Positions 16,701 through 27,197 of a stretch of 35,000 bases of DNA are shown piece by piece. The stretch covers positions 527,501-562,500 of the forward strand of contig NC_135558.1 of assembly GCF_964340395.1 (NCBI RefSeq). Reading direction: 5' to 3'. The translations under genes and the position numbers were made by a program. This stretch comes from Glandiceps talaboti. Lineage: Eukaryota; Hemichordata; Enteropneusta; Spengelidae. Within the stretch, counting starts at the first letter, position 1; the number at the start of each line of letters is the position of its first letter. A model generated the notes under the pieces. The model had not been told where the DNA came from and ran no database searches. It saw nothing but the letters and a program-made list of their open reading frames with translations.

Positions 16701-19700
16701 TGAGAGAGAGAGAGAGACAAAGAAAAACACGTCTGTTCAGACTGTTGTAAAGTGTAAATAATAATACATTTCACAGAAAGATCATGTGACAAGTCAAACA
16801 AGGACCCTGTCAGTCACACCATTAAGTTAAGCTCTGATAACATTTAGATTTTGGTCTCTGACCATGGTGTATGAAATTCATCTGATTTGCCCGGTTTAAT
16901 TATCGTAGAAGTTAAGTAAAACTTACAGATTTTAATTCAGAGACTATTTATTTGATGGTATATGTTTAAATTTCCAATAACTCATGTCATGGAATTGACT
17001 TGAATTGGAAAAAGAATGGAAAGCTGATCACATAATGTACCAGAGATTACTTGCACTGATGTGCACCCATACTACCCTGGTAGTGGTATTTGCACTGCAA
17101 TGCAATAGTACTGAAAACATTATTGTATACCTGTATGCAAATGATATGCATTTGAGGATGCAGTGGTTCATTATATATGAAAGCATGATCGCAAAGTATC
17201 ATTTTACAGAAATTTGCTATTTCGGATAAACATATGTATTAAAAACAGAACCCATTTCATGTGAGTTCTAGTGTGGGCTTCTGTCATATTCTTACCACCA
17301 TATATGGATGTTAGTAGAAAACCACATGCTAGTGGAGTTTTTTCGAAACTGGTATTTTTCATTTATTTGCCCTGCAGCTGTTCACTTCTCGTATATTAAC
17401 AATGTATAATATGTTAATTGACTCCTTCAAATTTTGATTTCCAGGGAGAGTCAAGTTGAACTTAGGCAACAAATAGATGGACTTGCTGAAGGTAACAGAC
17501 ATTAACTTAATTTTATTGCCCAGTCACACTAAAAATCCAGAAAATTTGTATCATTGGATTTCTTCCTGTTTCATATATTTCTGTTTATTTCACTTTGTGC
17601 TATTTCTGTATAGTGACATAAGTTAAATGATGAGTGTACCTTTTGCAGAAGTGGTACAAATATGCATGTATAGACAAAAAAATAACATCAAAACATTCCA
17701 GGGTAACAAAAAATCCACCTTAGACAAATATTTGATAACAAAATCAGCTCAATAACACAGACACATGTTGGTATGCATGATACTAGTATATGTTGAACAC
17801 CATATATGATAAGTTTTTCCAGTTTGCTCAATTCCAGTTTGTTTTAAAATAGTTTATGATGAATATTGCTTTATATGATCAAGTTGTGAGTTCCACTATT
17901 TGACACCTAGATAATATTCTGATGTTCAAATAATTGTCTTCCTACAGAATTAAAAAAACTCTCAGAGGAGCAGCCATTACCAGTTGAACTTGATGTTTAC
18001 GTCAAAAAATTAATGAATTCTAGACGAAGAATAATGGTAGTCAATAACATCTTACAAAATGCACAGGTACAGTATGTTGCACTGTAGACATGATATATTA
18101 AGGACTTTGACAGTATGTTGCACTATAGACATGATATATTAAGGATTTTGACAGTATGTTGCACTATAGACATGATATAGTAAAGACTTTGACAGTATGT
18201 TACACTATAGACATGATATAGTAAAGACTTTGACAGTATGTTACACTATAGACATGATATAGTAAAGACTTTGACAGTATGTTACACTATAGACATGATA
18301 TAGTAAAGACTTTGACAGTATGTTGCACTGTAGACATTATATATTAAGGACTTTGACAGTATGCTGCACTATAGACATGATATATTAAGGATTTTGACAG
18401 TATGTTGCACTATAGACATGATATAGTAAAGACTTTGACAGTATGTTGCACTATAGACATGATATAGTAAAGACTTTGACAGTATGTTGCACTGTAGACA
18501 TATATTAAGGACTTTGACAGTATGCTGCACTATAGACATGATATATTAAGGATTTTGACAGTATGTTGCACTATAGACATGATATATTAAAGACTTTGAC
18601 AGTATGCTGCACTATAGACATGATATAGTAAAGACTTTGACAGTATGTTGCACTATAGACATGATATAGTAAAGACTGACAGTATGTTTCACTATAGACA
18701 TGTTATGGTAAAGACTTTGACAGTATTTTGCACTATAGACATGATATATTAAAGACTTTGACAGTATGTTGCACTATAGACATGATATAGTAAAGACTTT
18801 GACAGTATGTTGCACTATAGACATGATATAGTAAAGACTTTGACAGTATGCTGCACTATAGACATGATATAGTAAAGACTTTGACAGTATGCTGCACTAT
18901 AGACATGATATAGTAAAGACTTTGACAGTATGCTGCACTATAGACATGATATAGTAAAGACTTTGACAGTATGTTGCACTATAGACATGATATAGTAAAG
19001 ACTTTGACTACGCTGGACTATAGACATGATTGATTTGTAAGAAAGTTGACTACACTGCACTTATAAATGTCATTGATTTGTAAGGATTCCACAGTTATGT
19101 TTTTTTCAATTAATTTCCTACTTACTTTTGGTCAAGCTATAATTGAAATACAAATACATTGCAGACCTGTTTTTCCCCATGTATGGATGCAGTTTGTCAA
19201 AAAAGTGTGTAAAAAATGGGTACGTGTTTTCACAAATATCGACAAAATATAATGACTTTATAGTTAGATTCTTTGCCATAGAATCTAGCAACCACAATGT
19301 CAATGGAATAAGCAGTGTAATATTTGGGGGAAAAGTCAGTTATATAAACACCTGTCTAACTAAGACTCAGTTCAGACTGGAACTACATCTGTGTAAAGGC
19401 TCAGATAGTGTAGAGTGTTTATTGTGAACAACATCAAATGGGGTTATGTAACTGCTATGCAATCATGACTTACAGTATTGCATTTGAAGATGTTTCAAAC
19501 TCCTAAACCAGCTTGCCCATATATGGTTTTATTTACCCCTTTGTCATGATATTTTCAAGTCATGCATGCCCATACACATATTTCATGGTATGGTTGTCAA
19601 ACAGGGATTCATAGGTGACCCAAGCAATATCCTCAATCAATTAACACTGTTGAATAAACTGTTTCATATAGTAAGTTTTATTTTAATGCATGCATTGTAA

Positions 19701-22700
19701 ACCATGGAACAGACTAACAGACAATTAATACAAAATAAAATCATTGGAGTTGTTTTGCAAATAACATGACTACATTATAGAAATTACAAAATGGCCGACA
19801 TTTACCATGGAATTGGTATGTTTGATGCTGTGATGGATACAAATGGAATATTTCTTAACGTTAGTCCAGAGTATGTGAAATCAGGAATGGCTAGATTTGC
19901 ATTTGTCAATTTATAATTGTTTGTTTACTAGTATCTATGCATGACTACATTTTGCACAAGGTATATGATGCTGATCAAACTTTTGCCATATATTTTATCT
20001 CTTGAGCAGCTTGTTAAACTGAGATAAGAACTGAGAGATTGTGCTTTCCCAACTCAAATAGCTTTTGAGTGTTAGAATCACTTTTGAATAGCCATACATG
20101 TATGATATATACACACACTGTGTGTACGTGAATGCTTTCTTCGTACATAACACCAATGAAGTCATGATAGTTGAAATAGCCACTAACTTATTGTTATCAT
20201 CATATTCATGCATCTTTTGGTTCTGATTGGCTGAAATCCTTTTGTAAGATTTGAATCACTGCTGTTTGTATTGGTCTACCTTAATAAATAGGGACCTGGT
20301 AGGACAAACATGCTATATGAATGCAATGAACAAAATCCTGCATGCTTTGTGACAGTAAGGATTGTGCTTCCTAGGGAGTTGAGCAAGTATGGGTTGTATT
20401 CTTACCAGGGAGTTGAGCAAATATGGGTTGTATTCTTTCCAGGGAGTTGAGAAAGTATGGGCTGTATTCTTTCCAGGGAGTTGAGAAAGTATGGGCTGTA
20501 TTCTTACCAGGGAGTTGAGAAAGTATGGGTTGTATTCTTACCAGGGAGTTGAGAAAGTATGGGTTGTATTCTTACCAGGGAGTTGAGAAAGTATGGGTTG
20601 TATTCTTACCAGGGAGTTGAGAAAGTATGGGTTGTATTCTTTCCAGGGAGTTGAGAAAGTATGGGCTGTATTCTTACCAGGGAGTTGAGAAAGTATGGGT
20701 TGTATTCTTACCAGGGAGTTGAGAAAGTATGGGCTGTATTCTTTCCAGGGAGTTGAGAAAGTATGGGTTGTATTCTTTCCAGGGAGTTGAGAAAGTATGG
20801 GCTGTATTCTTTCCAGGGAGTTGAGAAAGTATGGGCTGTATTCTTTCCAGGGAGTTGAGAAAGTATGGGCTGTATTCTTTCCAGGGAGTTGAGAAAGTAT
20901 GGGTTGTATTCTTTCCAGGGAGTTGAGAAAGTATGGGTTGTATTCTTTCCAGGGAGTTGAGAAAGTATGGGCTGTATTCTTTCCAGGGAGTTGAGAAAGT
21001 ATGGGCTGTATTCTTTCCAGGGAGTTGAGAAAGTATGGGCTGTATTCTTTCCAGGGAGTTGAGAAAGTATGGGTTGTATTCTTACCAGGGAGTTGAGAAA
21101 GTATGGGTTGTATTCTTTCCAGGGAGTTGAGAAAGTATGGGCTGTATTCTTTCCAGGGAGTTGAGAAAGTATGGGCTGTATTCTTTCCAGGGAGTTGAGA
21201 AAGTATGGGTTGTATTCTTACCAGGGAGTTGAGAAAGTATGGGCTGTATTCTTTCCAGGGAGTTGAGAAAGTATGGGCTGTATTCTTTCCAGGGAGTTGA
21301 GAAAGTATGGGTTGTATTCTTACCAGGGAGTTGAGAAAGTATGGGCTGTATTCTTTCCAGGGAGTTGAGAAAGTATGGGCTGTATTCTTTCCAGGGAGTT
21401 GAGAAAGTATGGGCTGTATTCTTTCCAGGGAGTTGAGAAAGTATGGGTTGTATTCTTTCCAGGGAGTTGAGAAAGTATGGGCTGTATTCTTTCCAGGGAG
21501 TTGAGAAAGTATGGGCTGTATTCTTTCCAGGGAGTTGAGAAAGTATGGGCTGTATTCTTTCCAGGGAGTTGAGAAAGTATGGGTTGTATTCTTTCCAGGG
21601 AGTTGAGAAAGTATGGGTTGTATTCTTTCCAGGGAGTTGAGAAAGTATGGGCTGTATTCTTTCCAGGGAGTTGAGAAAGTATGGGCTGTATTCTTTCCAG
21701 GGAGTTGAGAAAGTATGGGCTGTATTCTTTCCAGGGAGTTGAGAAAGTATGGGTTGTACTATTCAAGAGGTATATAGCACTAAGATTAGAGCATATTATA
21801 AAATTCAGTCTGATTTCAGAAGAAGGGTTTATTTACTGTATTTTGCATCTGCTGTGCTTGTCCTTTATGTTCTGTATACATTTGAATCTGTTGGTCCTAC
21901 AGTAGTGTAATGTCTGTGTGTCAGGTCAAAGAGGAAGGTGGTCACCCAAGTTATAAACAAATGGAAATGTATACAAGTACATGTACAGTTTGATCTTTAA
22001 AAAAATGATGAACTGATTACAGCAAATTGAGGCCTCTTCTTGATTTACAGATTTTAATCAGATTGAGTGAAAGTATGTTACATATGAAAACTTTTCAATA
22101 GGCAGGAAGTAATCTGAAATTTACCATGTATAATTGTCCTTGTGATGGACATCTACCAACTACAATATCCTATAGATCCATCCATCCATCCATCCATCCA
22201 TATAGATCTAGGTTGGTCTCCTGTGGATGACAACTTAACATCACATTACAGCATTAACAAATTGCTTAAACTTACATTTCTTCATCTCCTTTCACTTAAT
22301 TCCTGTGGGTGTCTGTCAAGGTGATTAAGGGAATCAAGCAAACCACACTTTGTACTAATTCATGGATTATCTTTTATTTTTGAACATAACTTTTTCACAG
22401 CAAATATGCTCTTGAAGAATTCTTTTCAAATTTGTGGTTGTGTCAGGGAAATTGGTAGTTTTGTGGACCCCACTGAGACTATACTTCAGTATTTTCATCT
22501 AATATTGTGATTGTCCAAAAGAAAGTGAACCTGGTTTTCCAGGTTTCTTTCACTGCATTTGTTGGAAATATTTAATGCACCCCCTCCCCCCCCCACCTAA
22601 AATTTCTTTATTTGCTGTGAAATGGTTAAGAATTTTTTTCTGTATCTTTGTTTTGCCAACATTTGATAAATAAATTGCACTGTGTTATCATTTTACACTG

Positions 22701-22813
22701 TTGTTATGCCTCATTTACAGGAACGTCTAGGTAAACTCCATTATAATGTATCTAGAGAAACTGCTCGCAGGAAAGCTTTACTTGAACCTCCAACAGCAGG
22801 ACCTCTCCAGTGA
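13755..22813 (+). CDS. SNAPIN: Snapin, BLOC-1/BORC subunit, complete, 4 exons
   Basis: Small coiled-coil subunit of BLOC-1 and BORC. It acts in endosome/lysosome biogenesis and positioning, and binds SNAP25 in synaptic-vesicle fusion. Exons: 13755-13900, 17445-17491, 17948-18066, 22721-22813; all junctions are GT/AG and in phase, giving 405 nt and 134 residues (human 136). The N-terminus is Ala/Ser/Pro-rich and variable. Recognisable blocks follow: DLAEGLLSLLKPAVEEVD, RESQVELRQQIDGLAEEL, then a VYVKKL...SRRRIMVVNNILQNAQ stretch nearly identical to vertebrate snapin. Exon 4 gives ERLGKLHYNVSRETARRK with a short tail. The start ATG is in a YY1-like AAACATGGCGGC context, next to the bidirectional promoter. 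Oddities: a 2.5-kb foldback transposon in intron 1, two minisatellites in intron 3, and a second candidate last exon at 27054. Confidence 0.95.
14017..14026 (+). repeat. Left 10-bp target-site duplication
   Basis: TAACAGTTCA abuts the left end of the foldback element and is repeated exactly at 16521-16530. Confidence 0.85.
14027..16520. mobile_element. 2.5-kb long-TIR foldback DNA transposon, Mutator-like by target duplication, non-autonomous
   Basis: The ends CGAGTGTGAAGCTACCATCA and its reverse complement (16501-16520) open terminal inverted repeats of about 195 bp (14027-14222 and 16324-16520). Exact 10-bp target duplications flank them. Similarity continues inward in weaker form: 14223-14310 pairs with 15800-15891, and 14580-14716 pairs with 15257-15437. 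The whole element is therefore an imperfect giant hairpin around a loop at 14717-15256. A 9-11-bp target duplication with long inverted repeats is typical of MULEs. No transposase signature was found in any frame, so it is probably mobilised in trans. It sits in snapin intron 1. The right arm is longer because a second element (15892-16323) is inserted there. Confidence 0.85.
15892..16323. mobile_element. Nested MITE inside the right arm of the foldback element
   Basis: Begins CTTTTCACTTGATTTGCGTG and ends with the reverse complement CACGTAAATCAAGTGAAAAG. Inverted similarity continues for about 70-90 bp, including CCAGAGTATCCAATTTGCAC and its complement; the left arm has an extra 20-bp insert near 15919. 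The corresponding place in the left arm of the host element (about 14213, TTACTTTTCCAGGG) has no insert, which shows the insertion directly. No coding sequence is present. Confidence 0.8.
16521..16530 (+). repeat. Right 10-bp target-site duplication
   Basis: Exact copy of TAACAGTTCA at 14017-14026, directly after the right terminal inverted repeat. Confidence 0.85.
18069..19030 (+). repeat. 41-bp minisatellite, about 23 units, starting at the snapin exon-3 donor
   Basis: The unit runs ACAGTATGTTGCACTATAGA then CATGATATAGTAAAGACTTTG. It starts two bases after the exon 3/intron junction (CACAG|GTACAGTATG). Units differ at a few positions (TTGC/TTAC/CTGC, ATATAG/ATATATT, AAGAC/AGGAC), and short deletions occur near 18500 and 18675. 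Decayed units continue to about 19085. It fills the 5' part of snapin intron 3. Confidence 0.97.
19086..20360. other. Snapin intron 3, unique sequence between two arrays
   Basis: No exon with convincing splice signals and no recognisable peptide. Overlapping short frames around 19067-19427 on both strands look like chance. Confidence 0.5.
20371..21758 (+). repeat. 34-bp minisatellite, about 41 units, in snapin intron 3
   Basis: The unit is CCAGGGAGTTGAGAAAGTAT then GGGYTGTATTCTTT (or TTCTTA). Spacing is a constant 34 bp. Two variable sites, C/T in GGGYTG and T/A before CCAG, give a readable order of unit types with repeating T-T-C-C-C and T-C-C-C blocks. Each TTCTTTCCAG|G resembles a 3' splice site on the plus strand. 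About ten units with TTCTTACCAG read CTGGTAAGAA, a 5' splice site, on the minus strand. Because 34 is not a multiple of three and the unit lacks stops on the minus strand, a long meaningless open frame results there. Confidence 0.98.
22178..22200 (+). repeat. (CCAT)n microsatellite
   Basis: About five and a half CCAT units in snapin intron 3. Confidence 0.9.
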
Positions 22814-23056
22814 ACTGTCTAGGTCAGCTATGTTACACCTTTAACCATCAATAGCGCCCTCTAGTAACAGTGTGGCAGTGACATGAACAGATGACTGACA
22901 AATAATTTGAATATTCAAATTGCACTCCATCTTGTTTTTGATGGGAAAAGCAAGAGAGTGGTGTTCACTTAAAATCTTTTACCTTTCATCAAATAGTGTA
23001 TTTTATTGCAATAGTGTGAAAGTTACATTTCAAAACATCTGGATCACAGCGTTTAC

Positions 23057-23062
23057 AATAAA
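23057..23062 (+). promoter_or_regulatory. Polyadenylation signal for the short snapin form
   Basis: AATAAA about 245 bases past the stop codon in exon 4, the first canonical hexamer downstream. Confidence 0.55.
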
Positions 23063-23270
23063 ATTATTATAATGTTACTTGGTTTGTAGCTAGAGAGCAG
23101 TTTATCTCAGACTTTCTGCAGTTACCTCACTACTACATTGAATTGCTGGATGGCACTGTTGATCACAAGGGTCTACTACAACTCAGGACTACTCCAAACA
23201 ATCAAAATGTAGAGCAACTATCTCTGTCCAGTTTTTGAGGTCAAAGTTCCAGGCTTAATGGTCATGCACC

Positions 23271-23292
23271 TTGACCTTTGCCAAAAGGTCAA
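23271..23292. promoter_or_regulatory. Everted AGGTCA repeat (ER8-like palindrome)
   Basis: TTGACCTTT and AAAGGTCAA form a perfect 9-base inverted repeat with four bases between, that is TGACCT and AGGTCA separated by eight bases. A further GAGGTCAAAG half-site lies at 23237. Nuclear-receptor binding is only inferred. Confidence 0.35.
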
Positions 23293-24132
23293 TATCCATA
23301 GCATGACACATGTCGAACACTTTCTTTGTGTTTATGAGTTCAAAGTTCAGATATGTATGCATGAAGGCAAACTTTCCTACTCTTGGCGTGAGTGATATAG
23401 ATATGGTGTACTGGCCAAATGGTTTCCAAACGCTCACATCAGAAAGTTTGCCTGTCTTCATACTACTCTATACCTACAGGCTGCAAATTAGCTTTCCTCC
23501 TTTTTTGTTTTTATTTGTATGATTTGTCTCAGATTTATGAACTTTGTGGTGGGTGTGTGCAAAGTTGTAATTTTAGGTGAAACCTTGAAAAAATGATATT
23601 ATGTGTATGTGGGAAATACATCATGAACTTGACTGAAAAACTGGACACAGATAAAGAGTTCCTTTAAAACATTTTACTGTAAATCACTCGTGTCTTGAAG
23701 TAGAATCCTTTGGTTCAGTTTTAATGTGTTTAATGATATGTCCCTCTGCCAAAATGTAGCGTCAGTGTTCCTGCTTGCATGTTCTCACTTCTATAAAATG
23801 ACTTAGATTCTTCATTCTTTCCTACTTCTAGATATAAAATATGTTTGTTTATGTGATGTTAAGATGTTGAAAAATATACTGTTGTGTTGATATTGTTCTT
23901 GTTGTTGTTGTTGTTTCATTATGGTAATAGCATGTAACTCACATGAAAGATAAATAGTTTGCATTGTTTTGCAGGTTATTTATTTATTATTTTTTCAAAA
24001 TACAGCATCACAGCATAAATATTCTATTTTAATTTCAAAACAATTCTCTACCAGGTAAAACCTAGCTTTGCTGGCCTTTTTCTTTACTACATCATTATCA
24101 AAATACAAAATAACTTAAAGGCTTATTTGTGC

Positions 24133-24142
24133 GCACTCTCTG

Positions 24143-24198
<56 letters not shown>

Positions 24199-24203
24199 AG
24201 TGC
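24133..24203. repeat. (CA)26 microsatellite enclosed by an 11-bp inverted repeat
   Basis: A CA run at 24144-24195 is bracketed by GCACTCTCTGT (24133-24143) and its exact reverse complement ACAGAGAGTGC (24193-24203). A single strand could fold with the CA tract as the loop. Confidence 0.9.
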
Positions 24204-24689
24204 AAGGTTTGAAATGACAATTACAGATACTGCCTAATGTGAAGACAAATGAGGCAAACACATTAGATATGAAACACCATTAGAAAAATGAAAAGAGCCC
24301 TCTCTGAGGTCAGATTTAATCATCATTGTTGTTTGATGATTTTGTCAGTACTGGATATGAGATGAATTTCCATGTTTCAGTATTAGCCCACAATTGATCC
24401 ATACTACTGCATGCTGTTATTACTTCAGCATGAAGCAAATCATAGATTTTTCATAGTTCTTAGTGGCACTGCAGCTAACATTAAAATCATGGTTTCTTCA
24501 GACTAGATTGTAGCAATTTTGTAAGGGGGGAGGGGGTTGCATAGTTTACCAGCTTACCACATGTTGTAAAGTAATTTGGAATAGGAAATGTCACTTACAT
24601 GATGCCAATAGATTTAAATTCTTATGTTTTGCCTTTGTCTTCAACAAATACATTTATATCGCTGGCTGATAGCCATACAGCATTGTAAT

Positions 24690-26375
24690 AATCAGGGAGT
24701 AGATGCAGTAGTGATGGTGACTTACAGTATGGTAGGAATCAGGGAGTAGATGCAGTAGTGATGGTGACTTACAGTATGGTAGGAATCAGGGAGTAGATGC
24801 AGTAGTGATGGTGACTTACAGTATGGTAGGAATCAGGGAGTAGATGCAGTAGTGATGGTGACTTACAGTATGGTAGGAATCAGGGAGTAGATGCAGTAGT
24901 GATGGTGACTTACAGTATGGTAGGAATCAGGGAGTAGATGCAGTAGTGATGGTGACTTTACAGTATGGTAGGAATCAGGGAGTAGATGCAGTAGTGATGG
25001 TGACTTACAGTATGGTAGGAATCAGGGAGTAGATGCAGTAGTGATGGTGACTTACAGTATGGTAGGAATCAGGGAGTAGATGCAGTAGTGATGGTGACTT
25101 ACAGTATGGTAGGAATCAGGGAGTAGATGCAGTAGTGATGGTGACTTACAGTATGGTAGGAATCAGGGAGTAGATGCAGTAGTGATGGTGACTTACAGTA
25201 TGGTAGGAATCAGGGAGTAGATGCAGTAGTGATGGTGACTTACAGTATGGTAGGAATCAGGGAGTAGATGCAGTAGTGATGGTGACTTACAGTATGGTAG
25301 GAATCAGGGAGTAGATGCAGTAGTGATGGTGACTTACAGTATGGTAGGAATCAGGGAGTAGATGCAGTAGTGATGGTGACTTACAGTATGGTAGGAATCA
25401 GGGAGTAGATGCAGTAGTGATGGTGACTTACAGTATGGTAGGAATCAGGGAGTAGATGCAGTAGTGATGGTGACTTACAGTATGGTAGGAATCAGGGAGT
25501 AGATGCAGTAGTGATGGTGACTTACAGTATGGTAGGAATCAGGGAGTAGATGCAGTAGTGATGGTGACTTACAGTATGGTAGGAATCAGGGAGTAGATGC
25601 AGTAGTGATGGTGACTTACAGTATGGTAGGAATCAGGGAGTAGATGCAGTAGTGATGGTGACTTACAGTATGGTAGGAATCAGGGAGTAGATGCAGTAGT
25701 GATGGTGACTTACAGTATGGTAGGAATCAGGGAGTAGATGCAGTAGTGATGGTGACTTTACAGTATGGTAGGAATCAGGGAGTAGATGCAGTAGTGATGG
25801 TGATTTACAGTATGGTAGGAATCAGGGAGTAGATGCAGTAGTGATGGTGACTTTACAGTATGGTAGGAATCAGGGAGTAGATGCAGTAGTGATGGTGACT
25901 TACAGTATGGTAGGAATCAGGGAGTAGATGCAGTAGTGATGGTGACTTACAGTATGGTAGGAATCAGGGAGTAGATGCAGTAGTGATGGTGACTTACAGT
26001 ATGGTAGGAATCAGGGAGTAGATGCAGTAGTGATGGTGACTTACAGTATGGTAGGAATCAGGGAGTAGATGCAGTAGTGATGGTGACTTACAGTATGGTA
26101 GGAATCAGGGAGTAGATGCAGTAGTGATGGTGACTTACAGTATGGTAGGAATCAGGGAGTAGATGCAGTAGTGATGGTGACTTACAGTATGGTAGGAATC
26201 AGGGAGTAGATGCAGTAGTGATGGTGACTTACAGTATGGTAGGAATCAGGGAGTAGATGCAGTAGTGATGGTGACTTACAGTATGGTAGGAATCAGGGAG
26301 TAGATGCAGTAGTGATGGTGACTTTACAGCATTGTAGGAATCAGGGAGTAGATGCAGTAGTGATGGTGATTGCAT
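24690..26375 (+). repeat. 47-bp minisatellite, about 36 units, between the two candidate snapin last exons
   Basis: The unit runs CAGGGAGTAGATGCAGTAGT then GATGGTGACTTACAGTATGG and TAGGAAT. Units are almost identical; a few carry one extra T (GACTTTACAG, near 24957, 25757, 25852 and 26322), one has GATTTACAG (near 25803), and the edges diverge. Such uniformity points to recent expansion or homogenisation. No coding use is evident. Confidence 0.98.
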
Positions 26376-27053
26376 CAGCGCAATGGTTCCTTAAAGTAAA
26401 TGCAGTGCCATTCGATAACTATAGATTCCTGGTTGAATTGATACTTGGAGCCTGTTATTGTAAGGCATACATTGAACTAACTATGTTATGTATTATAACC
26501 CTACATGTTTGAGTTGAGAATACTAATAGTTGATACTAGATACTAAAGTCCATGCTGCCAGCCATATGAGAATTTACTACATTTTTAGCTGCTGGTTTGC
26601 CAGGATTTCTCTTAACTAAATATGAATTGTGTATCAAAATATTTGACGAGTACAAGTTCATTACCAATGACCCCCACCCCAATACTAGTGTAGAACAGCA
26701 GCTATTTTGTTGTTGTTGATGTTTCATACACAATGTATGAGGTTTACATTTTGTGTGTTATTACCCTGTGTTATTACCCTGTTTCTATCCCTAACCCAAT
26801 CTCCTCAGTGTTAATAATAAGTTGTATCTGTTGTAAAGTCAACCCACTGTTTGTTTGTTTACCCATTCCCATTATTTTCTTCCAACAGTTTGTTTTTATC
26901 CGTTCATTTGCAACTACATTATTTAATCCAGAGTAGGTTGGAAGGTGGGTATTGGGGAGTAGATATATTTATATAAGATACATTTAATAACAATCAGCAA
27001 AACAATTCCATTGTCTATGTAGCTAATGATAATGTGTATGGTTTTATTTTCAG

Positions 27054-27197
27054 AGTCGAATGGACAAACTCAATAGTAAATTATCAACTCAGCTATCGAA
27101 ACGTAAATCAGCATTGCAAGCTCTCAAAGGAGAGGAAGAACACAAGTCTTCAGAATATCTTGAAACTATGAATGCGTACATGTCTGCACTCAATTGA
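27054..27197 (+). CDS. Candidate alternative, duplicated last exon of snapin
   Basis: A good acceptor (GGTTTTATTTTCAG) opens a frame in phase 0, the same phase as snapin exon 4. It encodes SRMDKLNSKLSTQLSKRK, then LQALKGEEEHKSSEYLETMN and seven more residues to TGA. Exon 4 gives ERLGKLHYNVSRETARRK: Arg2, Lys5, Leu6, Ser11, Arg17 and Lys18 agree, and many others are conservative swaps. Joining exon 3 (NNILQNAQ) here gives 151 residues in place of 134, replacing the short Pro-rich tail with a charged tail that could extend the coiled coil. It lies 4.2 kb past exon 4. Alternatives: last exon of an undetected gene, or a non-functional exon copy; the intact frame over 48 codons argues against the latter. 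Use in mRNA is not shown by the sequence. Confidence 0.65.
   Translation, partial: SRMDKLNSKLSTQLSKRKSALQALKGEEEHKSSEYLETMNAYMSALN

Noticed and set aside
21320-21766. 148-residue minus-strand open frame with repeated STPWKEY-like peptide
   Set aside because: It is the 34-bp array read in a stop-free strand; 34 is not a multiple of three, so all frames cycle, and there is no start or splice context.
24690-26375. Possible CRISPR array (regular direct repeats)
   Set aside because: Units abut directly with no unique spacers, and the DNA is animal nuclear; the same applies to the arrays at 18069 and 20371.
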